Shown here: positions 15,369-22,706 of the stretch, piece by piece | Numbering within the stretch: the stretch's first letter is position 1 | Layout: every line of letters begins with the position of its first letter | Source: Chthoniobacterales bacterium | Lineage (GTDB): Bacteria; Verrucomicrobiota; Verrucomicrobiia; Chthoniobacterales; UBA10450 | Length of the DNA stretch: 26,088 nucleotides | Direction of reading: 5' to 3' | Assembly (NCBI GenBank): GCA_013697015.1 | Contig: JACCXL010000307.1 | Span: 1 to 26,088 of the forward strand | The notes under the pieces: generated by a model | Seen by the model: only the letters and a program-made list of their open reading frames with translations | Told to the model about the DNA's origin: nothing | Databases searched by the model: none | Program-made: the position numbers and the translations under genes

Positions 15369-16390
15369 GAAACGGGCTGGCTCAAGCGGCTGAACAGCCG
15401 TTTGATCCCGCGACGGGAACCGAGCGTGATCGCTCCCGAAGAGACGATCGCCTGCACTTCACGGCGCGGAACTTTCACCTTCGTTGCGACGAACTCCGTC
15501 CCGGCAGCTCGCAAGAGCGCCAGCGTCCGGGCGCCGATCAGAGCCGGCAAGGCTGTGGCGAAGCGGACCCGGCGATTCGCAACTGCACACGCATATTCAA
15601 TTCCAGCCGCTACACCATCCGCCGCTTTGGCCCGCCAATGAGCGATCACAGACTCGGCCTGTGCCGGTTCGTCCAAGAATGCGTCCGGTTCCACGCCGAT
15701 CGCCGCCAGCTGATCCGCGGGCAAATAGCAGCGCCCGTGTTGCAGATCAGTGCCGAGGTCGCGCAGAATGTTGATGAGTTGCAATCCTTTTCCATATGCG
15801 ATTCCCAGCTGACACATTTCCTCGTCGGACCGATCCGCGAAAGGCGCCAGATGCCGGCTGCAAATCTGCGTCCAAAATTCACCTACGCTTCCCGCGACTA
15901 AATAGGTGTAGCGCTCGAGCTGATCGGCGGTCGCGAAGGAGCGAACGGCGCCGGGCGGCGTGAAGTGCTCGATGTCGAGCAGCTGACCCTGGTTTATCTT
16001 CTGCAGAACGCCGCGGACATCGGATCGATCCTCGTCTGGAAGTGACGCGAGCCACTTCAGCTGCTGCGGCACGGCGTCCAGCAGCACACGTTCGGACGCG
16101 TCGGTTTGCTGCGGGCCGAAAATTCCCGCGAGACTGCGGTCGGATTGCGTCCACGGCTCGTCGCCCGCGATCGCCTGCGCAAGGTTTCGCAACTGCTCCG
16201 CGCGCACGGTCGTGCTTACTGCGGCAGTATCAGCGATTGTGTCGGTCGCTCGTGCCAGCAGGTAGGCGAGCGCAACCGGATCGCGCAACCCCGCCGGAAG
16301 CATCCTGATGGAAAGGTAGAATGAACGCGAAACCGAACGCAGAACATCAGTGCGCAAATCCACCAGCGATTTTTCGGCGGATGCTTTCAA
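15356..16390 (-). CDS. Squalene/phytoene synthase family protein
   Basis: The 344-residue enzyme has the trans-isoprenyl head-to-head synthase signature: SRSFYLSIRMLP (21-32), a first aspartate motif DTIAD (50-54), YTYLVAGSVGEFW (161-173) and a second aspartate motif in NILRDLGTDLQHGRCYLP (Asp211, Asp215). These bind two prenyl diphosphates through Mg2+. Squalene or a hydroxysqualene/dehydrosqualene product is more likely than phytoene from the YTYLVAGSVG wording, but this is inference. No carotenoid or hopanoid gene is seen nearby. The start is TTG 16390, whose bases overlap the TGA stop of the DUF362 gene (TTGA). The two genes are therefore probably translationally coupled. Confidence 0.9.
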   Translation of the reverse strand: MKASAEKSLVDLRTDVLRSVSRSFYLSIRMLPAGLRDPVALAYLLARATDTIADTAAVSTTVRAEQLRNLAQAIAGDEPWTQSDRSLAGIFGPQQTDASERVLLDAVPQQLKWLASLPDEDRSDVRGVLQKINQGQLLDIEHFTPPGAVRSFATADQLERYTYLVAGSVGEFWTQICSRHLAPFADRSDEEMCQLGIAYGKGLQLINILRDLGTDLQHGRCYLPADQLAAIGVEPDAFLDEPAQAESVIAHWRAKAADGVAAGIEYACAVANRRVRFATALPALIGARTLALLRAAGTEFVATKVKVPRREVQAIVSSGAITLGSRRGIKRLFSRLSQPVSQRK

Positions 16391-17478
16391 GGCTTGACGT
16401 TCCGCAGCGCGATGCGCGCCGGATCCGCGTTTCCTAATCCGGCTTGGCCCGCGATCTCGACATGCGCCGCCAAATCGCCGATGGCGGGTAGATGCGCGTT
16501 CGAGCGCCAGCGTTCGATTTGCCGCAGCGCAATCGCGTCGATCGCAACGGGATCTTTGCTCGCAAGGATTGTCGCGTAGTGCAAGGCGAAGTTGGGCGCG
16601 GCTTCGACGCCGCCGGCGTACTGGGCCACCAGCCCGTCCATCAGATTAAGCACCACCTTTTTTTCGATGATCGGATCAGCGTACATCTCCACCAGACTCA
16701 AAGCTGATCCGCCGGATGCGCCCGCCGTGAAGCGCCGCCAATTGTCCAGATTCGGAACGGTCATGTTATACACGCAGCCGGCAATGCCGGTCCTCGGATT
16801 GTCTCCCATGACGGGGACGTTGATCACTTTCGTAACTTGGCTCGAAAGAATGCGGCAAAAATGGCTCTCGCTGCTCGTGTTCTCTTTATCGGAAAGCAGG
16901 GGCGTACGGCCACGGTCGTTACGATAATCCAGATCGCCCCAAACGAGTTTGCCCATGATCGGCGCGCTGAAAATCGCCTTCGCGTCGTAGCCATCGCGCG
17001 GTGCGACCGAGAGCAGCTGATAACGATCGCCGCCGCGATATCCAGCGGCCCGTGCTCCGTTGGTATTGCGATCCCAAACGATGATGGAGTGGCGCGAAAC
17101 ACCGGCGCTCGCCAGTCCATCGGCGATCGCCTCGACTACAGCCCGGTGCGTGCTGAAGAGTTCGCCGCCAGAGGCGGAGATTTTGATGCCAACTTTGTCG
17201 GTCGGGGAGACGAGTGCACGCCAGGCTCTTGCCACCTCGCTTTGACCAGTGACGGCGAGCAGGAGCCGGTCGACCATCTTACGCACGACGGCATCATCTG
17301 TGCGGTAGTGCTGGATGGCGGCGGCATCGTGCGCGATGTAAACGGTCGATGGAGTCGACGCTGGCGGCGCTGTTTGCGCGCGAGCTGAAGAGAGCAGGAG
17401 GCAGAGAACGAAGACGATCCGGAAGAGCAAGAGAATGACGCGATGAAAAGCGAGCTTATGAGCAACGGCGCAATTCAC
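16387..17478 (-). CDS. Secreted DUF362-family protein
   Basis: The frame extends to ATG 17529. GTG 17478 is suggested here because a compact signal peptide follows it: a basic start, then RVILLLFRIVFVLCLLLSS and ARAQ. The mature part resembles DUF362, with PTDKVGIKISASGG and AVVEAIADGLASAGVSRHSIIVWD, and later TKVINVPVMGDNP, GIAGCVYNMT and KDPVAIDAIAL. DUF362 proteins have no settled activity; many carry ferredoxin clusters, but no CX2CX2C motif is seen here. Its 5' end overlaps the divergent hemW start whichever start is right. Its stop overlaps the start of the squalene-synthase-like gene, suggesting a joint function or at least joint expression. Confidence 0.8.
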   Translation of the reverse strand: MNCAVAHKLAFHRVILLLFRIVFVLCLLLSSARAQTAPPASTPSTVYIAHDAAAIQHYRTDDAVVRKMVDRLLLAVTGQSEVARAWRALVSPTDKVGIKISASGGELFSTHRAVVEAIADGLASAGVSRHSIIVWDRNTNGARAAGYRGGDRYQLLSVAPRDGYDAKAIFSAPIMGKLVWGDLDYRNDRGRTPLLSDKENTSSESHFCRILSSQVTKVINVPVMGDNPRTGIAGCVYNMTVPNLDNWRRFTAGASGGSALSLVEMYADPIIEKKVVLNLMDGLVAQYAGGVEAAPNFALHYATILASKDPVAIDAIALRQIERWRSNAHLPAIGDLAAHVEIAGQAGLGNADPARIALRNVKP

Positions 17479-18603
17479 AACTGCGCCGAGCGAACCAGCG
17501 CCCACCCGATTCGGCACGTTTACGTTCACATCCCGTTCTGCGCGCGCATTTGCCCTTACTGCGCCTTCTACAAGGAGCGGGCGGACCCGGCGCAGACCGA
17601 GCGTTTTTGCCTGGCGCTTTTGGCCGAATTGGAGAGCTCTGGCCTTCGTTTGAATCTCCAGCCAGAGACGATCTTTTTCGGAGGTGGAACGCCGACCGCC
17701 TTAAGCACATCGCCACTGCGCGAATTGATTCAGGGGTTCGGAGATTTGCTCGATTTAACGAAGCTGGTGGAGTGGACCGTGGAAGCGAATCCTGGCAGTG
17801 TCTCGCCCGCCAAAGCACAGATGCTCCGCTCGCTGGGGGTCAACCGGATCAGCTTGGGCGTGCAATCGTGGGACGATCAATTGCTCGCCGTTTTGGGCCG
17901 CGAACATTCGGCTGCTCAGGCTGAGCTTTCCGTTCAGATCCTACGCGAGGCGGGTTTCACAAATCTGAATATCGATCTGATGTTCGGGTTGCCTGGACAG
18001 ACGGCCGCTCAATGGGAAGCGACGCTGGCCCGAACCATCGCGCTCCAGCCCGAACATGTCTCCGCGTATTGTTTGACCTACGAAGAAGACACCGAATTTT
18101 TTCTGCGCCGTGCGCGTGGCGAGCTGCGCGCCGATGAGCAAACCGATGCGCAGTTCTTTGAGCTCGCGATGCAGGCACTCGGGAGCGCCGGCTACCGGCA
18201 TTATGAGATTTCAAACTACGCGCGCGCCGGCTACGCGTCGCATCACAATCGCGGCTACTGGGCGGGCGAGGATTATCTCGGGATCGGGCCGAGCGCTTTT
18301 TCCACGATCGGGCTACAGCGTTCGCAAAACGTGCCCGATTATCGCGTCTACTCAGATCGCGTGCAGGCCGGCGAATCGCTGACGTCGTCAGAGGAGGCGT
18401 TGACGCCGCAGATCAAGCGCAGTGAATCGATCGCGCTTTCCTTGCGCACGAGCGAAGGGATTCCCTCTCACTGGCTCGATTCATGGAATGATGAGCGCGA
18501 AGAGTTCTTGTCGCTCGGCTTGATAAGGCAGGACAATGCACGGGTAAGACTCACCGAACGCGGAAAACTGCTGGCCGATTCCGTCGCCGCTGCGTTCGTC
18601 TAG
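17443..18603 (+). CDS. hemW: Radical SAM HemW-like protein (haem chaperone / coproporphyrinogen dehydrogenase family)
   Basis: The protein is 386 residues from ATG 17443, with a second ATG at 17458. The radical SAM motif is VHIPFCARICPYC (Cys33, 37, 40) with no fourth cysteine at the CXC position, which is the HemW rather than HemN pattern. FFGGGTPTAL, EANPGS, RISLGVQSWDD, NIDLMFGLPGQT and HHNRGYWAGEDYLGIGPSAFS follow in the usual order. HemW binds haem and is thought to deliver it to membrane proteins. Many database entries call such proteins oxygen-independent coproporphyrinogen III oxidase, which is probably wrong for this subgroup. It ends 7 bases from the convergent uppS. Confidence 0.92.
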   Translation: MKSELMSNGAIHNCAERTSAHPIRHVYVHIPFCARICPYCAFYKERADPAQTERFCLALLAELESSGLRLNLQPETIFFGGGTPTALSTSPLRELIQGFGDLLDLTKLVEWTVEANPGSVSPAKAQMLRSLGVNRISLGVQSWDDQLLAVLGREHSAAQAELSVQILREAGFTNLNIDLMFGLPGQTAAQWEATLARTIALQPEHVSAYCLTYEEDTEFFLRRARGELRADEQTDAQFFELAMQALGSAGYRHYEISNYARAGYASHHNRGYWAGEDYLGIGPSAFSTIGLQRSQNVPDYRVYSDRVQAGESLTSSEEALTPQIKRSESIALSLRTSEGIPSHWLDSWNDEREEFLSLGLIRQDNARVRLTERGKLLADSVAAAFV

Positions 18604-18610
18604 GCCGAAA

Positions 18611-19324
18611 CTAAACGCCGCCGTAACGCCGCTGCCGCTGCCGAAATTCTTCGACCGCGGCAAACAAATCCTCTTTGCGGAAATCCGGCCAGAGTTTCGG
18701 CGTCACGTACATTTCCGTATAAGAGAGCTGCCAGAGGAGAAAGTTGGAAAGTCTCATCTCACCGGAGGTGCGGATGAGCAGATCGGGATCCGGGTAATAG
18801 CGCGTGTAGAGATGTTTGCTAAACATCTTCACATCGATCATCGCCTTGTCGATGTGTCCCCCTTCCAATTCGCGCAGCAAACTGTGAATTCCGTCGATGA
18901 TCTCGAGTCGCGCGCCGTAGCTAAGCGCGAGAACAAGCGTGAGCCCGTCATTCCGGGCAGTGCTCTCGATCGATTCGTGGAGTTGGCGCTGGCAGCTCGC
19001 GGGTAGATCCGTCAGCCGCCCGATCGCCTGCAACCGGACATTTTTCTCCTGCAGCTCCGGCGTTTTTTCCTTCAGGAATTTCTCGAGCAACCGCATAAGC
19101 GCGAATACTTCGCCCTTCGGACGCCGCCAGTTTTCGGCCGAGAAAGCGTAGAGCGTGAGAAACTCCACCTTCAGTTCGCCGCACGCTTCCACGCAGGCGC
19201 GCACCGCGTTCGCGCCTTCTTCGTGACCTTTGATGCGGGCCAGTCCGCGCGCTTTCGCCCAGCGGCCATTCCCATCCATGATGATGGCGATGTGACGCGG
19301 AATCGATGGCGGTGCTGCCGGCAT
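18611..19324 (-). CDS. uppS: Isoprenyl transferase (undecaprenyl diphosphate synthase)
   Basis: This cis-prenyltransferase builds undecaprenyl diphosphate from FPP and IPP, the lipid carrier for peptidoglycan and surface glycans. The 237 residues show RHIAIIMDGNGRWAKARG (catalytic Asp17), SAENWRRP, DLLIRTSGEMRLSNFLLWQ and a family-type C-terminus. ATG 19324 is chosen because homology begins within ten residues; longer readings run into purA. The purA stop is 5 bases upstream, so the two are very likely one transcript. UppP, which recycles the carrier, lies 2-3 kb away. Confidence 0.96.
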   Translation of the reverse strand: MPAAPPSIPRHIAIIMDGNGRWAKARGLARIKGHEEGANAVRACVEACGELKVEFLTLYAFSAENWRRPKGEVFALMRLLEKFLKEKTPELQEKNVRLQAIGRLTDLPASCQRQLHESIESTARNDGLTLVLALSYGARLEIIDGIHSLLRELEGGHIDKAMIDVKMFSKHLYTRYYPDPDLLIRTSGEMRLSNFLLWQLSYTEMYVTPKLWPDFRKEDLFAAVEEFRQRQRRYGGV

Positions 19325-19329
19325 GATTG

Positions 19330-20598
19330 CTACAAAGTGATGGTCTGTGCGCGCGCCGGACCGACGCTGACAATCCTCAATTTCGCACCGGTCAATTCTG
19401 TCAGGCGGCGAACGTACCGACGCGCCCGCAGCGGCAGATCGGAAAATTTTCGGGCCGCTCCCGTAGGAGTTTTCCAACCGCGCACCTCTTCGTAAATCGG
19501 TTCGCAGGCATCAAGCTGAGCCGCATCGGATGGCGGGACGTCCAGGTGTTTCCCATGCAAACGGTAGCCGACGCAAATTCGGATCGGATCGACCGCGTCG
19601 AGACCGTCGAGGTTCGTGATGGCAAGCTCGTCGATGCCATTGATCATCGCAGCGTAACGGCTGGCGACTGCATCAAACCATCCGCAGCGGCGAGCGCGGC
19701 CGGTCGTCGTCCCAAATTCGCGGCCCATCTCATGCAACATCTTTGCGATATCCTCATCCTCGGTCGGCAGTGCTCCCTCACCCACGCGCGTGGTGTAGGC
19801 TTTCATGACTCCGAGCACGCAATCCATCCGGTGCGGAGGCACTCCGGAGCCGGTGCAGGCGCCGCCCGCGGTCGTATTGGATGACGTCACATACGGGTAG
19901 GTGCCGTGATCAATATCAAGGAACGTTCCCTGCGCCCCTTCGAAGAGAATTTCTTTTCCCCGCTGCAGCGCGCGATGCAGATAGACTACCGTGTTGACGA
20001 CGAATGGCCGCAACGTTGCGCCGGCCTTCAGGTAGGCATCGTTGACCTCCGCAAACGAGACCGTCTGCGCGCCGAGCGCTTGCAGGATGCTGTTATTTTC
20101 GCGCACCTTGGCCTGCAGCTTCTTCGTGAAGAGCGCCGGCTGCATCAAATCGGAAATCCTAAGTCCAGTGCGCGCTGCTTTATCGCCATAGGCCGGTCCG
20201 ATGCCGCGCTTCGTCGTTCCGATTTTCGCGCGGCCTTTGCCGAGTTCCCGCTGTTCGTCCAGCAGCCGGTGGTACGGCAAAACGAGATGCGCGCAGTCGC
20301 TGATCAAAAGATTTTTGCCAATCGCAATCCCCAACTTCCGCAGTCCCTCGATTTCCGCGACGAGCGCAACGGGATCGATGACAACACCATTTCCGATCAC
20401 GCAGACTTTACCGCGCCGCAGAATCCCGGACGGGATGAGATGCAGGATGTAGGTCGTCCCCCGATGGATGACGGTGTGCCCAGCGTTATTGCCGCCCTGG
20501 CTGCGCACCACGATGTCGCGTTGCGCCGTCAGCACATCGATGATTTTGCCTTTCCCTTCATCTCCCCACTGCGCGCCGATCAGGATTGTGTTCGCCAT
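19330..20598 (-). CDS. purA: Adenylosuccinate synthetase
   Basis: PurA converts IMP, aspartate and GTP to adenylosuccinate, the first committed step to AMP. The 422-residue protein is normal length. It has GAQWGDEGKGKIID (catalytic Asp13), QGGNNAGHTV (His41), GTTKRGIGPAYGDKAAR, LFEGAQGTFLDIDHGTYP and TTGRARRCGWFD. ATG 20598 is clear. A stem-loop (20625-20660) stands in its leader. uppS follows after 5 bases. Confidence 0.98.
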   Translation of the reverse strand: MANTILIGAQWGDEGKGKIIDVLTAQRDIVVRSQGGNNAGHTVIHRGTTYILHLIPSGILRRGKVCVIGNGVVIDPVALVAEIEGLRKLGIAIGKNLLISDCAHLVLPYHRLLDEQRELGKGRAKIGTTKRGIGPAYGDKAARTGLRISDLMQPALFTKKLQAKVRENNSILQALGAQTVSFAEVNDAYLKAGATLRPFVVNTVVYLHRALQRGKEILFEGAQGTFLDIDHGTYPYVTSSNTTAGGACTGSGVPPHRMDCVLGVMKAYTTRVGEGALPTEDEDIAKMLHEMGREFGTTTGRARRCGWFDAVASRYAAMINGIDELAITNLDGLDAVDPIRICVGYRLHGKHLDVPPSDAAQLDACEPIYEEVRGWKTPTGAARKFSDLPLRARRYVRRLTELTGAKLRIVSVGPARAQTITL

Positions 20599-20624
20599 TT
20601 AGCTCGGAAGACAGACAAGAAATT

Positions 20625-20660
20625 GTCCCGATGCCTGCCATCGCAGGATGCAGTCGGGAC
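20625..20660. repeat. Two-part palindrome upstream of purA (REP-like or leader hairpin)
   Basis: GTCCCGA (20625-20631) pairs perfectly with TCGGGAC (20654-20660). Inside it, CCTGC (20634-20638) pairs with GCAGG (20643-20647) around a CATC loop. The structure is 26 bases before the purA ATG and 120 bases before the DUF3309 ATG on the other strand. It could be a dispersed REP-type palindrome or a purA leader element; one copy cannot decide. Confidence 0.45.
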
Positions 20661-20781
20661 TCGATCTGCAGAATAGAGTGAGCAAGCTTCGCTGCAACAA
20701 TTTTCCCATTTGGCCGGGGCCACAAGAAGACCTTCAGAAAAGCATTGTCACGGTTATGCCCGGACCTCTACTCTCCCCCTT

Positions 20782-20928
20782 ATGCGCACCATCCTCCTCA
20801 TCATTCTGGTCCTTCTTCTCATCGGAAGTCTGCCGACGTGGGGCTATTTGCCCACGGGCTGGGGCTACTTTCCGGGCGGCGGACTGGTCGTACTGATCAT
20901 TCTCGTTCTCGTCCTGATGCGCACCTAG
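20782..20928 (+). CDS. DUF3309 family small membrane protein
   Basis: The 48-residue product starts at ATG 20782 with MRTILLIILVLLLIGSLPTW, then GYLPTGWGYFPGGG and a second hydrophobic stretch ending LVLMRT. This is the DUF3309 pattern of two short membrane segments around a Trp/Gly/Pro-rich turn, at normal family length (about 50). Function is unknown for the family. Upstream in-frame ATG 20710 would add 24 polar residues not seen in the family. A strong GC hairpin follows its stop. Confidence 0.8.
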   Translation: MRTILLIILVLLLIGSLPTWGYLPTGWGYFPGGGLVVLIILVLVLMRT

Positions 20929-20932
20929 CTGA

Positions 20933-20951
20933 GGCGGCGGGCACCGCCGCC
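20933..20951. terminator. Candidate bidirectional terminator hairpin
   Basis: GGCGGCGG (20933-20940) and CCGCCGCC (20944-20951) form an 8-bp all-GC stem with a 3-base loop. It lies in the 27-base gap between the convergent DUF3309 gene and the uppP-linked small gene. There is no T-tract on either side, so it is not a textbook intrinsic terminator. Confidence 0.5.
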
Positions 20952-20955
20952 CACA

Positions 20956-21357
20956 TCACTTAGCGACAACGCGGACGACCGGCAGCGGAAAACGCAACCG
21001 GAGCTCGTTCTCGAGAAAGATCTCCACGTGGTGGAGCCCGAACTGTTGGAACTGCACGCCACCGAAATAGTGTACGTTGGTGGCGTGGCCCTCCATCTCT
21101 TTGAGTTCAAATTCCACTTCGGCCTGCGCGATTACCTGTTGTTCGTCAACGCCGATGATCCGTGATTTCTGTCGAAATTTCCCGGAACCACTGCACCAGC
21201 GCGACCAGATACAGAGACGCATGTAATTGATCGGCAAACTGGGAGTCGGAATGACATTGAGCACGCCGACGATGGTCTGCATACCGTTGAATTCGTGGCG
21301 CACATCCTCGCAGAGAAGCGCGCTCTGCAAGTCCGGGAGGATCGTTTCGTCGGGCAT
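20956..21357 (-). CDS. Conserved-looking small protein, function unknown (possibly DUF6941-like)
   Basis: This is a 133-residue protein from ATG 21357; a reading from 21435 would overlap uppP. There is no signal peptide or membrane segment. It begins DLQSALLCEDVRHEFNGMQTIVGVLNVIP and ends in beta-rich text (HHVEIFLENELRLRFPLPVVRVV), suggesting a compact beta-sandwich. The ALLCEDVR...G..T.VGV start recalls DUF6941-type proteins, but this is from memory and unsure. It starts 4 bases after the uppP stop and so is probably the last gene of that transcript. No function is proposed. Confidence 0.7.
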   Translation of the reverse strand: MPDETILPDLQSALLCEDVRHEFNGMQTIVGVLNVIPTPSLPINYMRLCIWSRWCSGSGKFRQKSRIIGVDEQQVIAQAEVEFELKEMEGHATNVHYFGGVQFQQFGLHHVEIFLENELRLRFPLPVVRVVAK

Positions 21358-21361
21358 CACT

Positions 21362-22234
21362 TTAGCGCGATCCACGACTGAGGAACACGAGCAGCGCCAC
21401 TCCCAGAACGATTCGGTAAATGGCGAACGGCGCAAAGCCGCGGGCCCGCACCCAGCGCATGAACCAAGCGACGACCGCGAGCGCGACCACGAACGAAACC
21501 GCCAGCCCGATGGCGAGGACGATCCAGTTGTGCGCCGTCATCACGAGCGGCGCGAGATTCGCATCCGCTCTCTCTGCGTGGTGCTGCGGCATCACCGTCT
21601 TAAGAAAGTCATACCCGGTCGCCACGGCCATGGTTGGGATCGAGAGAAAGAACGAGAACTCCAGAGCAGCGGGACGAGAGAGGCCGCTCGTCTGCCCGGC
21701 CGCGATCGTGGACATGGAGCGGGATGTGCCGGGAAAGACAGCCGACACGATCTGAACCGCGCCGATCCAGGCTGCCTGGCCGACGTGCATCTCCTCCACG
21801 CGGTTCACACGAGGGTGTCGGCAGAGCAAATCGACGACCCACATGACCACGCCGCCGATGAGCAGGGCCCAAGCCATCACGTTCAGGCTCTCGAGATTCT
21901 GCCCGATCTGTTTCTTTAATAACCACGCTGGGATCGCCGTAATTGCGAACGCCAGCAAAGTCAGGCTGAGCGGGTGCGTCAAAATAGTTCGGTCGCGCTC
22001 TTCGCCCCTTGGAAAAGAGCGCACAAATTTTGCGATGCGCGCCCCGAAGTAAACCGGCAACGCCAGGATTGCACCGAGCTGAATGACGATGCTGTACATC
22101 TTCCAGAAACTATCATGCAGATCGAGCTGCAGGAGCGCTTCCACGATCCGAAGATGCGCGGTCGAACTGACGGGGAGAAATTCGGTCAACCCCTCAACGA
22201 CGCCAAGTAAGAGGGATAGCAAAAAATCGTTCAT
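21362..22234 (-). CDS. uppP: Undecaprenyl-diphosphatase (bacitracin resistance family)
   Basis: UppP removes a phosphate from undecaprenyl diphosphate at the outer face of the membrane, recycling the carrier for wall and glycan synthesis. The 290-residue membrane protein has the family motifs EGLTEFLPVSSTAHL (14-28) and FPGTSRSMS (167-175, Arg172), with about eight hydrophobic segments. ATG 22234 is clear. The glnB gene ends 36 bases upstream on the same strand, and a small unknown gene follows after 4 bases. Confidence 0.97.
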   Translation of the reverse strand: MNDFLLSLLLGVVEGLTEFLPVSSTAHLRIVEALLQLDLHDSFWKMYSIVIQLGAILALPVYFGARIAKFVRSFPRGEERDRTILTHPLSLTLLAFAITAIPAWLLKKQIGQNLESLNVMAWALLIGGVVMWVVDLLCRHPRVNRVEEMHVGQAAWIGAVQIVSAVFPGTSRSMSTIAAGQTSGLSRPAALEFSFFLSIPTMAVATGYDFLKTVMPQHHAERADANLAPLVMTAHNWIVLAIGLAVSFVVALAVVAWFMRWVRARGFAPFAIYRIVLGVALLVFLSRGSR

Positions 22235-22270
22235 GTTGAGGTGCGCCCGGTGGCGGTGACCGGCGGGCGC

Positions 22271-22609
22271 CTAGATCGCGTCAGCGTCGCGCTCGTCCGT
22301 CCGGATGCGAATGGCCTGTTCAACTTCGGTCACGAAGACTTTGCCGTCCCCGATCTTCCCTGTTTTGGCGGCCCGCATGATTGCCTCCACCGCCCGCTGC
22401 ACCCGCTCGTCGGCCAACACGATCTCAAATTTCACCTTCGGCAGAAACTCAACCGTGTATTCGGTGCCACGATAGATCTCGCTGTGCCCCTGTTGGCGGC
22501 CGAATCCTTTCACCTCGCTCAACGTCATTCCTTCGACGCCGACCTCCGCGAGCGCTTCCTTGACTGCTTCTGTCTTGAAGGGCTTAACGATCGCTTCGAT
22601 CTTTTTCAC
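22271..22609 (-). CDS. glnB: PII nitrogen regulatory protein
   Basis: PII proteins sense ATP/ADP and 2-oxoglutarate and control nitrogen enzymes and transporters by direct binding. The 112-residue protein begins KKIEAIVKPFKTEAVKEAL. The T-loop YRGTEYTVEFLPK has Tyr51, the classic uridylylation site, and GKIGDGKVFV and IRIRTDERDADAI close the fold. The start is GTG 22609. No amtB or glnA is adjacent, so the GlnB/GlnK distinction cannot be made. Cotranscription with uppP is suggested by a 36-base gap, an unusual pairing. Confidence 0.95.
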   Translation of the reverse strand: MKKIEAIVKPFKTEAVKEALAEVGVEGMTLSEVKGFGRQQGHSEIYRGTEYTVEFLPKVKFEIVLADERVQRAVEAIMRAAKTGKIGDGKVFVTEVEQAIRIRTDERDADAI

Positions 22610-22706
22610 CGCGCCAAACTAGAACCCGCGCCACAAAGCGCAAGCACACGCGTCGCCGGACTTGTTGCGCAGGAACCGGTGGAGTAGTGCGACCGATTTT
22701 CTTACA

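Noticed and set aside
17443..18603. Calling the HemW-like protein an oxygen-independent coproporphyrinogen oxidase (HemN)
   Set aside because: It lacks the fourth cysteine of the HemN CX3CX2CXC motif and is shorter than HemN, so the HemW assignment fits better.
19906..20676. A 256-codon plus-strand open frame opposite purA
   Set aside because: purA is unmistakable on the other strand; this frame's translation shows no domain.
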